A stretch of DNA of 64,000 nucleotides from Bacteroidota bacterium (GTDB lineage Bacteria > Bacteroidota > Bacteroidia > B-17B0 > Aurantibacillaceae), in the NCBI GenBank assembly GCA_013298715.1, contig JAAFIQ010000018.1, positions 1 to 64,000 of the forward strand, read 5' to 3'. Below, in pieces: positions 19,301 through 28,994 of the stretch (the stretch's first letter is position 1; every line of letters begins with the position of its first letter). The notes under the pieces are model-generated. The model did no database searches, was not told where the DNA came from, and worked only from the letters and a program-made list of their open reading frames with translations. Position numbers and translations under genes: made by a program.

Positions 19301-21498
19301 CGCCCAGTAATTGCGGTGGTAGCACAGGTTCAATTACTGCGGTAAATGTTACTGGGGTGCCAACATTCACATATGTTTGGACAAACGGAAATAATGTACA
19401 GGTTGGTAATACAGCCAATTTACTTAACCAACCAGCCGGAACTTATAATTTGCAAGTAAAAGATGGCAATAATTGTATTAATAATTTTGGCCCGTATTCA
19501 ATAATTAATCCTGGTGCGCCTTCTGCACCAGCAGCTTTGGCAAGTTCTACAAGTATTTGTTCTGGGGCTGTATTTTCCTTATCGGCTACCTCCCCAGCAA
19601 CCCAGTTTAATTGGAGTGGTCCGAATGGATTTAGTTCAATAAATGCAAATACGGTGATAACAAGCTCTAGCGCAGGAACGCTTGTTTATTCAGTGTTTTC
19701 AACCTCTGCGGGCTGTAGCGGTCCTGCCACCAACGTTACCGTAGTTGTAAATTCATTACCAACGCCTGTGGCTAATGTGGCCTCATCAACATTGTGTGCT
19801 GGAGCAACTATTAATTTATTTTCATCCACATCTTTTTCTTATAATTGGAGTGGGCCTAACGGTTTTCAGTCTGCCGTTCAAAACCCAACAATTACTGGCG
19901 CTGGAACTAACGCATCTGGTATTTATTCTTTAATAGTATCGAGCGCTGCCAGTTGCACAGGAAACACAACTGTAAGCGTTACAGTAAATGGAAACCCAAC
20001 CATAACGGCGTTTGCAACAAATAGCAGTGTATGTACTGGCGCACCAATTGTTTTAAATGCAAGTGGTGGTAATAGTTATAACTGGCAAGGACCTAACGGT
20101 TATTCGGCTAGTGGTGCTTCGGCTACTATTGCTACAAGCAGTACATTAAGTGCAGGAAATTATTCGGTAAATGTTACAAATACTAATGGTTGTAATTCGA
20201 GTACAGTGATAGCAATAAATGTAAATTTATTACCAACGTTTTCATTAGCATTAAATTCTAATAGTGTTTGTACCAATTCGCCAATAATACTAATGGCTGG
20301 TGGACCAGGGGCTTTAACGTATTCTTGGACGGGGCCAAATAGTTATAACGCTACCGGAAGCACACAAACTATAAATCCAGCTAGTAGCGCAAATGCTGGA
20401 AATTATTCAGTAACTGCAACCAACAGCAATAATTGTAAATCATCTGGAAATATTTCTGTTTTTATTTATTCATTAACACCAGTAACGTTGAGTACTTCTA
20501 CGAACGGAACTACAAATTGTACAGGCAATACAATAAATTTATTAAGCAATACCAATGGCAATGGCTATTTGTGGCAAGGTCCAAATAGTTTTACTTCATC
20601 GCTTCAAAACCCAAGCATTCAGAATGCAGTGCTTGCAGCTAGTGGTGTTTATAGTTTAACAGTAACGGATGCAAATAATTGCAAGAATACAAATACATTA
20701 AACCTTACTGTTAATCAAACGCCAAGTTTGGTAAATAGTAATGGTGGTTTAACGTGTGTGGCACAAAACATAATTTTAAGTGCTAACTTTGGTAGCGGTG
20801 CCAATGTTAGTTGGTTTGATGATTTATCGTTAACGGCTCCTCTTCTTGTAAACTCAAATACATTTGTTCCTAACTTTACTAGCTTTGGTACGTACACGTT
20901 TTATGCACAAGGAAATTTAAATGGTTGTACTAGTAGTGTAACTCCAATTGTGGCAAATTACTATAACGTTGTTTCTTCGTTTAATACATCTACCTTAACG
21001 GGTGGAGTTCCTTTATTGGTAAACTTTACAAATACGAGCGTAGGTTTAACTAATTCAAGCGCTATTAATTGGACTTTTGGTGATGGAAATACTTCAAACC
21101 AAGATACACCAAATAATACATTCCAAAATCCTGGAACTTATACCGTGCAATTGATTGTTGATAATGGGCTATGTAAAGATACGAGCGATGTAATTATAGT
21201 TGTAAATGTTGTAAATGTAGAAGTGCCAGAAGTATTTACGCCAAATGGCGATTTATACAACCAAGCGTTTGAAATTAAAGGTTTGCAGTATTTCCCTAAT
21301 AACGAATTGTATATTTATAACCGTTGGGGCAATATTGTTTATAGCATGAAAGGCTATGATAACAAATGGGAAGGTATTCCTAATACCAGTCAAAAAACAG
21401 GAAGTGATAAATTGCCAACTGGAACTTATTATTATTTATTGAAGCTAAATGATGATAAGCAACAGGTTTACAAAGGTTATGTGCAGTTAATGTACTAA
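16369..21498 (+). CDS. Giant Ig-repeat adhesin with B-type T9SS C-terminal domain
   Basis: 1709 residues with signal peptide MLKNYFALLCILFSGYTFSQ. Residues 20-290 hold two tandem beta-sandwich modules with paired Cys (each NDxC...GATQS.AGC...DDDVW(Y/F)), followed by related modules to about 620. Residues about 620-1530 are a long array of Ig-like/PKD repeats with the recurring start (I/V)C.G....L.A.G...Y.W. One PKD domain near 1540-1610 carries TFGDGNTSNQDTPNNTFQ. The last 90 residues (EVFTPNGDLYNQAFEIKGLQ ... IYNRWG ... GTYYYLLKL) form the gliding-associated B-type sorting domain. Such proteins are exported by the T9SS and displayed on the surface like SprB. It forms a two-gene unit with the small gene upstream. 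Confidence 0.9.
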   Translation: MLKNYFALLCILFSGYTFSQGDNCSTASALPVNIGCSFTSGTSLGATQSFAGCAGNADDDVWYSFVATLTSHSITLTSSVGYDGVFEVFSGSCGSLSSIVCVDNFNIGITESTMLTGLTPGNTYYIRVYDYFAGSGSNTFNICVSSPPAAPANDICTNATSVTVNSGCSYINSTSYGATQSMAGCSGTSDDDVWFKFTANNYTQTIQVAGSANFDAVLQVLAGACGAQTSLYCIDNTFSGGTESVVAVGLTPGTVYFIRVHDYYSTGGGTFSVCVSGNPISLGSQPNDNPCSATLLPPVTSNCNYLQFSNVGATSTPTTLVSAPASCAGGGSPFMGGYNVSTADVWFQITVPASGNIYITPQPNLGSGFISDGVMALYSGPNCSALTQISCSDDYTLYPGGGNDLLPYIAATGLPANSIVYLRYWGFSTSTGSFGICVQSPTNDNCSNALNICDLNGYSGSTSAAYSADRPCNMHGNNETLAGVDQPNGTNTGGIFGQGGPWGVGSPSIDVNINNNSWIRFTAALPNASFKINIANCWVGSYPSGGIQMQIFSALSACCNFTPVSDFKEGSSTFTINANGLTVGANYYLMIDGFAGDICNYTITALSGVSFPNIAATATAICPGTNVTLTGPASASSYTWLPSGLNTNTISVSPGSNITYTLIAGGVCGYKQTLTRPIIVNPLPNVLINSGNPLSICNTQTINLTASGASTYTWNTGSNAASISVSPSGNTNYTVTGTSAQGCVNSTVTTLTVNALPNTTIAASSNTICSGSTATLTASGASTYTWNTGPTTATLGVSPPSATIYTVTGSTPLGCTRTATVNVGVNGLPTINTTSANVCSGSTATLIASGGVSYLWSNSTNTSTNAVTPTTNTFYTVVGTGTNGCTRTATASVNLIALPNITVNSTTLCNASTATLLAGGANTYTWNNNANGPSISVTPTTTSNYTVLGTAVTGCTNVAVATITVFPRPSLNAAPTLSPSNCGGSTGSITAVNVTGVPTFTYVWTNGNNVQVGNTANLLNQPAGTYNLQVKDGNNCINNFGPYSIINPGAPSAPAALASSTSICSGAVFSLSATSPATQFNWSGPNGFSSINANTVITSSSAGTLVYSVFSTSAGCSGPATNVTVVVNSLPTPVANVASSTLCAGATINLFSSTSFSYNWSGPNGFQSAVQNPTITGAGTNASGIYSLIVSSAASCTGNTTVSVTVNGNPTITAFATNSSVCTGAPIVLNASGGNSYNWQGPNGYSASGASATIATSSTLSAGNYSVNVTNTNGCNSSTVIAINVNLLPTFSLALNSNSVCTNSPIILMAGGPGALTYSWTGPNSYNATGSTQTINPASSANAGNYSVTATNSNNCKSSGNISVFIYSLTPVTLSTSTNGTTNCTGNTINLLSNTNGNGYLWQGPNSFTSSLQNPSIQNAVLAASGVYSLTVTDANNCKNTNTLNLTVNQTPSLVNSNGGLTCVAQNIILSANFGSGANVSWFDDLSLTAPLLVNSNTFVPNFTSFGTYTFYAQGNLNGCTSSVTPIVANYYNVVSSFNTSTLTGGVPLLVNFTNTSVGLTNSSAINWTFGDGNTSNQDTPNNTFQNPGTYTVQLIVDNGLCKDTSDVIIVVNVVNVEVPEVFTPNGDLYNQAFEIKGLQYFPNNELYIYNRWGNIVYSMKGYDNKWEGIPNTSQKTGSDKLPTGTYYYLLKLNDDKQQVYKGYVQLMY

Positions 21499-21583
21499 CC
21501 GTTCTCAAAGAGTTGTAATTTATTCGTTTACCCCAAAAAAGGAGTTTAATTTGTTCATTTTTTTCAAATTGCAATTATTTTTT

Positions 21584-22419
21584 ATGTTTAAAATACCCAG
21601 CGTCTACTTGCTTTGCTCTATACTAATTTTAAATTCGTGTTCAACAAATACTAACAACAAAAGAATGGAAAATAATGAAACCAAGTTTGCACCGTAGATA
21701 ATATTTTAGAAAATTTAGATCAGGTTGGTCATGTACCAGATATTTACCTAACAAGCTTCAGTAATATACATTATGATTATATTGGAAGTAAGTTAAGCAT
21801 TTATAGCAATAAAAAAAAATGGGCAATTATCTGTGAGGCTTTGGTTTTTAATGGGAACGAACAAAACATTGAAATACATTTATCTTATTTTGGTAATTGC
21901 TTGTTAAATATGAATAGGACTAACAGAAATGGTAAAGAAGGCATTTGGAATGAAAAAAGAATAGAATTAATGAGCGAAGTGAATGTTAATCGGTTAACTT
22001 CAAATACAATTTATATTAATAGGAAGTTTGACAGTGTTGTTATCAATGGTTCAAAATTTAATATATGTTACGATTTATCGGAATATTATAAACTTAATAT
22101 TGATCCTTTGATTTCTAAGAAAAAAGATGAATTTATAGATATTACATCGTATTTAAAATATTTACATGCGCATTATCCTCATTTGTTATTCACAAGTGAG
22201 GAAAGTAAAAAAGAATTTTTAGATGAGGATATTCCAAAACTAATGGAATTGAATGAATGGTATACCGAAGATTGTATGTATAACTGGGATGGAGGATATG
22301 TTGGAACGCTTCCAAGCCAAATTGAAACCTATAAAATGTTAGCTAAAGTAATAGTAACAGGAGATACATCATACTATAAGCCAACTATAAAACCTAACAC
22401 ACATTGGAGTAATTGGTAA
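21584..22419 (+). pseudogene. Lipoprotein (DUF7003-like) gene broken by a single frameshift
   Basis: ATG 21584 opens a lipoprotein signal peptide (MFKIPSVYLLCSILILNSCS) that ends at TAG 21695-21697. The rest of the protein continues at once in another frame from about 21694 (VDNILENLDQV...) to 22419, with no start codon of its own near the junction. Adding one base restores 279 continuous codons. The downstream part (KWAIICEALVFNGN, HLSYFGNCL, and a C-terminal WDGGYVGTLP...) resembles the DUF7003 family of Bacteroidota as I remember it; that call is weak. Either the gene is dead or one base is missing from the assembly. Confidence 0.7.
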
Positions 22420-22455
22420 TATTAAATGTCAAAGGCTCAGGGTTACAAACCCAAT

Positions 22456-22509
22456 TCGCGAACAGTTGCGGAACGGCTTGGCTTTGGAGGCTTGGCGATT
22501 CGTTCGCGA
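22456..22509. repeat. GC-rich intergenic element with inverted repeat
   Basis: The 22433-22512 stretch is far richer in G and C than its surroundings. The arms TCGCGAAC (22456-22463) and GTTCGCGA (22502-22509) are perfect complements around a G-rich centre. It lies between the broken lipoprotein gene and a convergent small gene. It could be a small mobile repeat or a terminator-like structure; no T-run follows on either strand. Confidence 0.4.
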
Positions 22510-22531
22510 TCTTAAACAAATGAAATTAGAT

Positions 22532-22804
22532 CTAAAAATGTTTATTTAAATTATGGTATTCAATTTTAGCCATATATGGGAAGTATGGTAGTGTTTCGAT
22601 TAATTCCTCTGTCCTATTCTCCTCAACATTTTGAAATATTAAAACAGCATCTTTTTTTGTTACCGAAATAACGAAACTCTCCAGAATATTTTCTTGTTTC
22701 CATTGATTGACAAACTCCATTTCTTTTTTTGGTAATTCAGGTGTAGATTTTATCGTTTCTATTCCATTATCTGAAAGTGTAATTAATACTAATATTCTGT
22801 TCAT
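22532..22804 (-). CDS. Small muconolactone-isomerase-like protein
   Basis: 90 residues, starting MNRILVLITLSDNG. The order is beta strand, helix rich in E/K (PKKEMEFVNQWKQENILESF), two strands (VISVTKKDAVLIFQN), helix (EELIETL) and the ending LPYFPYMAKIEYHNL. This matches the short dimeric alpha-beta barrel family around muconolactone delta-isomerase and YciI, in which the LP..P motif near the end is typical. A catabolic pathway is not present nearby, so the true substrate is unknown; many such proteins are uncharacterised. It is monocistronic. Confidence 0.5.
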   Translation of the reverse strand: MNRILVLITLSDNGIETIKSTPELPKKEMEFVNQWKQENILESFVISVTKKDAVLIFQNVEENRTEELIETLPYFPYMAKIEYHNLNKHF

Positions 22805-23130
22805 GTTATTTGGGTTTAAAAATAGTGTATAGAAAGATACAAAAATATTTCATTCTCACTTTGTTCAGTTTTTGAGCTTCTCAGGAACTTTAAAAACCAA
22901 AAATGATTAACTTCCTAGAATTCTAATTATACCAAATATATTTAATATCTAGCCCAATCTTATCGAAAATTGCCAATTCTACTTCGTTCGATATACTCGA
23001 AGTAACTTCCAGCTATGTCAAAGCTACCTAAAACCTCGCTCAACTATCTAAGAGATATTTGCCGTGCCTTGTATAATTGAAAATTTTCTTCAGATTTTTG
23101 GACTATAGATTACAGAATACATTTGGTATT
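22805..23130. other. Intergenic stretch without recognisable gene
   Basis: No open reading frame of useful length and no RNA gene is seen. It contains A/T runs and a short imperfect palindrome around TTCGATATACTCGAA. It leads directly into the dispersed repeat at 23131. Confidence 0.5.
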
Positions 23131-23400
23131 AGAGGTCGCTCAAGAACGCAAATATGTCAATTAATGGGAGATTTGAGGGTTGAATCCCTTATTAAGTAAA
23201 TCCCTTTTTGGGAAATCCTAGCAAATAAAAATAGAGCACAGTTTAACTTTTTGGCTTGATAAAAATTAATCTACATTTTGTTGGCCTTGCTTCATGCAGG
23301 CGGTTCAGTTCAGAGTATTTTTATTCATCCTCATTTAGTTGCACTCGCCCGGCAAAGGCAGGTCAATTCAGTTAATTTTTATACATTTTGAGAGAACCCT
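23131..23400 (-). repeat. Dispersed MITE-like repeat, copy 1
   Basis: This ~270-bp stretch matches the reverse complement of 44445-44724 along its length: CGCTCAAGAACGCAAATATG at one end, TTGATAAAAATTAA in the middle, a diverged GC-rich core containing GGCAGGTC, then CAGTTAATTTTTATACATTT and GAGAGAACCCTA. The ends are imperfect inverted repeats of the type GGGTTCxCTYAAAA and are flanked by TA. No coding capacity is seen. The end carrying AACCCT stops 2 bp before the stop codon of the minus-strand gene at 23403, so read on that strand the repeat begins directly after TAA. Confidence 0.75.
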
Positions 23401-23402
23401 AA

Positions 23403-25510
23403 TTATTGTTTTACAACTTTTAAGACTTGATTCTGATTATGACTTATAACTTTTAAATAATAAACACCATTTGCAAGATTACTTAAATTGATATTAACGG
23501 AATTTTTATCTGAGCTTAAGCTTAAAACTTTTTTACCTGTTAGATCAATCACTTCAAAAGTTTTGTTTAAACCATTTGGTAATTCAATTGTAAATATACC
23601 GTTGGTAGGATTTGGATACGCGTTTAATCCTGAGAGTGCTGTTTTAGTTTTAATAGTTGTGCAAAGGTCAACAATAACAGTTGTAGAGCTTGAACTTGAA
23701 CAGCCAGTTGTAGCGTTTGTATAAGAATACATTGGTATAAACGTGCCTCCGCTAGCGCCAGGAGTAAATACGCCGTTTGATACGTTACTACCTGTAAATA
23801 TACCGCCTACAGGGCTACCTATTAAAGCAACTGTTCCGCTATTAATACAAATAGATGGGCTGGCGGAAGACAAACTTACATTTGGTAAAGGATTTACAAT
23901 AAGGGTTTGCGAATTAGTTCCAGAACAACCGTTAGCCACAGTTCCTGTTGCGGTGTATACTGTTGTTAAGGTTGGAAAAACAACATTAGTCGCTCCATTT
24001 ACGCCATTATTCCATGAATAAGAATTTGCACCACTTACAGATAAAGTAGCAGTTTGACCAGTGCAAATAGGAGAATTATTCGTTACTGTAATTGTAGGTG
24101 CGGCATTTACCAATACACTTGCTGTTGAAGAACCTACACAGTTTACAGAGCTTGTTCCGCTTATAGTATAAACTGTTGTTACTACTGGGGCAACAATGGC
24201 GCTTCCGCCGGTGTAGCTATAACTTACTGCACCATTTGGTAAAAATGTATGAGACAATCCTGCACAAATAGTACCGTTATTAACTGTTATTACGGGTAGT
24301 GGTTTTATTACTACAACTTTTCCAATGGCAGCAGAGTCTTTACAACCATTGGTATTCGTTTTTATCATGTTGTAAACACCCGATGTGCTTACACCTAGAG
24401 CGTTAGTGGTGGCTGAAGGAATAGCAACGCCATTTTGGTACCATTGGCTAGTTCCGCCACCAGCACCTGTTAAGGTAATAGTTGTACCTATACAAGCTGT
24501 TGTGGGCCCACTTATACTAACAATAGGTAATGCATTTTGTATAACCGTTACACCATTAAAAGAACTATCTTTTCCGCAAGTATTATCAGTAAGCATACAA
24601 TTGTATTTACCAACAGTTTTTGCGTAAGTGGATTGCGTAGTTGCGCTTGGTATAGCTACTCCATTTTTATACCATTGGTAGTTAGTACCAGCAACAGCTG
24701 TAAGTTGGGTGCTATCGCCAACACAATAAGCGGGAGTGCCAGTAATGGCTCTCGAACAATTAATTACAGCTAAACCTCTAAGATCATCTGGGGTATTACC
24801 AAAATTTGTTGTCGTGATCTCATTGGTGTTATATTTATTAAACGAGCTATTGATGTTAGAAGTAATAAACGTATTGCCCCAATATTTACAGCGCCAAATG
24901 TTTCGGCAGTGGTATTCGTGGTAATACTTGTTATATTATACGGTGGAAACGATTGAATTTTTTCGAATATTACACTTGTACTATTGCCTGACCAATGGTA
25001 GATAAAATTATCAGAAGGGTTGTAACAAATAATTTCGCCATCGGCACCATTACCCATTGTTTTTAAAAAGGTAGTGCTGGCGTTGGTAGTGTCAATTCTA
25101 TAAAGAGATTCTGGTATATAAGGCGAACCAGCACCATTACCTGTTGCGCCAAACAATGTATCGTTTTTAAAAGTGATTGACGAAAAATTACCACCAGTAC
25201 CAAAGTTACCAACAACAGTAACAGAAGCAGTCGCTAAGTTTAATCTTCCTAATACTCTTCCAGATACTCCTGTAACTTTACAAACTACATAAATTCTGCC
25301 ACTTGTAGGGTGTTTGGTTAAGGCAGTAATACCAGTTACTACAGATCCGCTTATAACAGGGGCAATACGTCGGTGAATGGTGGTAAAAGAAATAGTATCC
25401 ATTACCCAAAGCGAATCTTAAAAAGGGCTAGCACCAATTAAACGTTGAATTGTTTGGGCATTAGTTGCGCCAAAAGAAAATAGTATTAAGAAGAATAAAA
25501 TTTTTTTCAT
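23403..25510 (-). pseudogene. T9SS-secreted Ig-repeat protein with nonsense codon and frameshift
   Basis: ATG 25508-25510 opens a good signal peptide (MKKILFFLILFSFGATNAQT). An in-frame TAA at 25418-25420 interrupts LIGASPF/DSLWVMDTISFT, and the frame then continues unchanged. A second lesion lies at the CCCC run 24877-24880: adding one base joins AVNIG to NTFITSNINSSFNKYN and restores 703 codons. The N-terminal third looks like a propeller-like repeat protein. The rest has Ig-like repeats (CVGDSTQLTAVAGTNYQWYK) and an A-type T9SS sorting domain (YPNPTNGIFTIELPN ... GVYYLKVISHNQNQVLKVVK). Two independent lesions favour a true pseudogene over a single assembly error. Confidence 0.8.
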
Positions 25511-25760
25511 TTGTATAAGGGTTAAATTTGATTACCAAATGTAGTTATAATAAGTAATCAAAAATTTTTTGAAGAAGAATAGTTGGGTTAAATAAATGTT
25601 ATCTGAAAAAAATAGTATATATTTAAATAACGTAGTTTTTTAGGGTTATTTTTTTAATTTTAAAGTTTAGAGTTAAATTTTTCTCGCATTTTGACAGTTA
25701 CCAGATTTACAAGCATGAGGCTTTCAAGCAAGTATTAAAGTTTATGAAAAGAGCTACGCT

Positions 25761-26936
25761 TCAACCAACCACTGCATCAGCTATTTCGTCAAACCTTTGT
25801 TGGCTACCGTGTTTATTTTCTGTAAGTAGTTTGTAATCTGATTTTGATACAAATAAGTCGCTTTCTATTTTATCAAGTTTTCTTGTAATTGCTTTAATTG
25901 CTTCGTTAGATTGGTCTATGCCAACCCATTGTCTGCCGTTTTTTTGTGCTGCTTTTAAAGTAGTTCCTGAACCTGCAAAGCAGTCTAAAACAATACTGTT
26001 TTCGTTTGATGATGTCTTAACGATAATGTCTAATAAGTCAGGATTTTTTTCTGTAGGGTAAACCGGATATTGTGGGTCTTTGAATTCCCATATATCTTGC
26101 ATACGTTTTCCTTCTTGTTCGTCTAAGTATATTTTTTTTCTTGGGTTGCCATTGTCGCTCCATTCTATCAATCCGTCTTTATCCCACTGCTCTAAAATAG
26201 CTACATCACTTCTCCAATGTCTTCCGGGTGGCGGCAAAATACCTTTGAACGCTTTTGAAGTTTTACCATTTTGAGTTTCACCTGGGGCGTGCAAAGGAAT
26301 GGTTGTGTAACGCCTTCCGTCCTTCTCCGTTTTCGGAAACAGTTTTATTTTATCTTCTTCGGTATATGGCGTTTTAGGTTCATTCCAAATCATGTTGTCT
26401 GATTTCGAATAGAATAAAATTAAATCTTTCATATTGCCAAAACCTTTACGTGCAAAATTCTTTGGATTGCATTTAATTCTTGTTATGTCATTTCGGAAAT
26501 TTTCAATTCCAAAAATCTCGTCCATTACAATTTTTACATAATGCCCTATCTTATAATCAATATGTAAATAAATTGAGCCTTTGTCAGATAGCAGCATATT
26601 TAGAAGAACAAGTCGCTCACGAATAAACTCAATAAAGTCAAAACCTTTTAAAGTATCTGTGTAAGCAACTGTTCCATTTGAACTATTGCTGATTGTGCTT
26701 GCTCTGCCATCAGTAATCGTAAAAGTATTATTTGTTGCAAAAGGAGGGTCAATGTATATGAGGTCAATTTTACCTGCAAAATTGTGTTTGGTAATCAGTT
26801 GTTTTAAGGCAACTAAATTATTTGATTGAATAAGCAAATTAGGATTCTCACTTGAATTAATTTGCACTAATTCAGCATCAGGAATACTGTTAAATATTTC
26901 CTTTTCTGTTTTTTTATTTGGAAAATGTAATTGCAT
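25761..26936 (-). CDS. Type II adenine-specific DNA methyltransferase (beta class)
   Basis: 391 residues. The catalytic motif IV IDPPF (Asp63-Phe66) comes first and the SAM-binding motif I DCFAGSGTT (FAGSG 320-324) comes near the C-terminus, so the order is IV-target domain-I, as in beta-class N6-adenine/N4-cytosine methyltransferases. DPPF favours N6-adenine. The middle (about 150-290) is the likely target-recognition region. It follows the endonuclease gene with only 6 bp between them, forming a compact R-M operon in which the nuclease is read first. It should protect host DNA from that enzyme. The recognition sequence cannot be read from the protein. Confidence 0.93.
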   Translation of the reverse strand: MQLHFPNKKTEKEIFNSIPDAELVQINSSENPNLLIQSNNLVALKQLITKHNFAGKIDLIYIDPPFATNNTFTITDGRASTISNSSNGTVAYTDTLKGFDFIEFIRERLVLLNMLLSDKGSIYLHIDYKIGHYVKIVMDEIFGIENFRNDITRIKCNPKNFARKGFGNMKDLILFYSKSDNMIWNEPKTPYTEEDKIKLFPKTEKDGRRYTTIPLHAPGETQNGKTSKAFKGILPPPGRHWRSDVAILEQWDKDGLIEWSDNGNPRKKIYLDEQEGKRMQDIWEFKDPQYPVYPTEKNPDLLDIIVKTSSNENSIVLDCFAGSGTTLKAAQKNGRQWVGIDQSNEAIKAITRKLDKIESDLFVSKSDYKLLTENKHGSQQRFDEIADAVVG

Positions 26937-26942
26937 AGAATT

Positions 26943-27725
26943 TTATATTTGATAAAGAAATTCTCGCAGCACCAAACTGCTCATTATGTTATATTCGCTG
27001 AAATTTGTTGTGATTTCAGTATAGTATCTGCTCTTATCTTTTAACCAAGGAATTCCATCAATTATACCTATGCAAGTTGCGTTTTCAACGGAAGCTGTAA
27101 GTGTCGTAATTACATCTGTAAATGAGTTATTCTGATTACCACCGATTGCAGTAATGAATTTTGTCTCACCTAAAATATATTTACCATTAAATCTTGCGAC
27201 AAAATCTAAACCTTTATCTTTACCATAACCAAGATGTTCTTTAGCAAATCTATTTAATTCAGTATCGCTCCCCTTTAAAATTGCATTATCTATAGTTGAT
27301 GAAAATTCATTTGCAGAAACAGGAAGAATTCCTAAAGATTTTTTGTCAATCCAATGCTTAAACATTGGACCAATCTGTGTATTGGTTTCTTTTGGTTCAG
27401 TAGATTTTTCCCAAAGTTTATCAAATCCCATATCATAAAGTGTCCCTGCTATTCGGTTTATTGTTTGAGGATTTCTATCAACGCTGTCTAAATCAAGTTT
27501 TAAGAAGGCAATGTAACTATCTTTAATTGGGAATTTTTCTAAACGACATAAATGTCTAACTAAAGATGCGTTGTCCTGCTTTTTAAATGCAATTTCTATT
27601 TCCTTCCAAATTTCTTCATCAACTTCTCTAATTCCGTTGGGAATTGTGGGATATACTTGAAAAAGGTCATCTAAGTAAGACCTTTGATTTGCGTAATCAA
27701 CGCTATATTCTATCCATTTATTCAT
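26943..27725 (-). CDS. Type II restriction endonuclease, possibly Tsp45I-like
   Basis: 260 residues. A PD-(D/E)XK nuclease core is visible as GLDFVARFNGKYILGETKF: Asp174 and the Glu187-x-Lys189 pair, preceded by a helical domain (HLCRLEKFPIKDSYIAFL, then NPQTINRIAGTLYDMGFD). The overall pattern, with a C-terminal GIIDGIPWLKD strand and LREFL helix, resembles my recollection of the Tsp45I family; this sub-assignment is tentative. It lies directly upstream of a methyltransferase on the same strand, which strongly supports the restriction role. No controller (C) protein is seen nearby. Confidence 0.82.
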   Translation of the reverse strand: MNKWIEYSVDYANQRSYLDDLFQVYPTIPNGIREVDEEIWKEIEIAFKKQDNASLVRHLCRLEKFPIKDSYIAFLKLDLDSVDRNPQTINRIAGTLYDMGFDKLWEKSTEPKETNTQIGPMFKHWIDKKSLGILPVSANEFSSTIDNAILKGSDTELNRFAKEHLGYGKDKGLDFVARFNGKYILGETKFITAIGGNQNNSFTDVITTLTASVENATCIGIIDGIPWLKDKSRYYTEITTNFSEYNIMSSLVLREFLYQI

Positions 27726-27902
27726 AATTTCAAATTTGAATGAAATCTCGTTTGCGCATTCTGTTTTATGCTCTTTGTGTCCTCTTGAAGCGATTTACGT
27801 TACGTTGTAGTCAATTTAGTAGAATATTAAACCTTTAAACAACTGATAAAAAAGTAACATTTACTTTTAGTTCATTTACGGGTTTTCTCCTAAACCAAAA
27901 TC

Positions 27903-28916
27903 TTAAACCTCCGCCTCTTTGTATTTTTCCATAAAATCCAAAGCTACTTTTACCATTTCTGAACTGCCTAAAAATAAAGGGGTGCGTTGGTGCAGTTCTG
28001 TTATATCTAATTCCATAATGCGCTTGTTTCCATTGCTGGCTATGCCTCCGGCTTGTTCTAAAATAAACGCTAGGGGGTTACACTCATACAACAAACGTAA
28101 TTTGCCTTTTGGTGATTTTGTGGTTGTTGGGTAAATATAAATACCGCCTGTAATTAAATTGCGATGTATATCGGCCACGCCACTGCCAATATAGCGGCTG
28201 CTAAATGGGCGGTTGGTTGCTTTATCTTCTTCTTGACAATATTTAATGTATTTTTTAACGCCAGTAGGGAAGTGTAAATAATTACCTTCGTTTACTGAAT
28301 ATACATTACCGTTTTGCGGGGTACGCATGTTTGGATGTGATAAGCAAAACTCACCTATGCTTGGGTCTAGTGTAAAACCATTAACGCCTTTGCCTGTTGT
28401 GTAAACCAACATACAACTGCTGCCATAAATGATATAACCTGCGGCAACTTGCTCAGTACCACGTTGCATAAAATCGTTAATAGTGCCCGCACCGCTTAAC
28501 GAAGTACGGCGGTAAATAGAAAAAATTGTACCAACGGAAACGTTTACATCAATATTACTCGAACCATCTAATGGGTCCATGGCGACCACGTATTTTGCGT
28601 TTTTCGAAATTTCAGAATCTATAGGAATAATGTCGTCATTTTCTTCGCTTGCAATGGCGCAAACTTCGCCTCCTGCTTTAAAGGCAGCAATAAACTGTTC
28701 ATTGGCAAATACATCAAGTTTTTTTACTTTTTCGCCTTGTACGTTTACTTCGCCGGTTTCGCCAAGTATTTCAACCAAACCTGCTTTACTTACCTCGCGG
28801 TTAACAATTTTACCAGCAATGCCAATATCTCTTAATAAACGCGATAACTCGCCTTTTGCATAAGGAAAATCAGATTGTTTCTCTATAATAAATTGACCTA
28901 ATGTTTTTACTTTCAT
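27903..28916 (-). CDS. fbp: Fructose-1,6-bisphosphatase, class I
   Basis: 337 residues, the usual length for class I FBPase. Metal and substrate motifs are intact: ASEEND (Glu91, Glu92), DPLDGSSN (114-121) and the C-terminal [14 protein letters not shown]. It hydrolyses fructose-1,6-bisphosphate to fructose-6-phosphate in gluconeogenesis, in the cytosol. The gene is monocistronic, about 180 bp from the R-M operon; nothing regulatory is evident in the sequence. Confidence 0.95.
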   Translation of the reverse strand: MKVKTLGQFIIEKQSDFPYAKGELSRLLRDIGIAGKIVNREVSKAGLVEILGETGEVNVQGEKVKKLDVFANEQFIAAFKAGGEVCAIASEENDDIIPIDSEISKNAKYVVAMDPLDGSSNIDVNVSVGTIFSIYRRTSLSGAGTINDFMQRGTEQVAAGYIIYGSSCMLVYTTGKGVNGFTLDPSIGEFCLSHPNMRTPQNGNVYSVNEGNYLHFPTGVKKYIKYCQEEDKATNRPFSSRYIGSGVADIHRNLITGGIYIYPTTTKSPKGKLRLLYECNPLAFILEQAGGIASNGNKRIMELDITELHQRTPLFLGSSEMVKVALDFMEKYKEAEV

Positions 28917-28994
28917 AGTTAGTTATAATAAATTAATTTTTTGAATGGACATAATTCAAAAATAAGGAATGAGTAAAGAAATAGCAAATAAAAC

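Noticed and set aside
16369-21498. Regular repeats as a CRISPR or DNA-level tandem array
   Set aside because: The repeats are protein-level Ig modules with varying DNA sequence and length, not identical spaced units.
25511-25760. Possible small gene between the pseudogene and the methyltransferase
   Set aside because: Only very short frames (for example seven codons after an ATG) and A/T runs are present.
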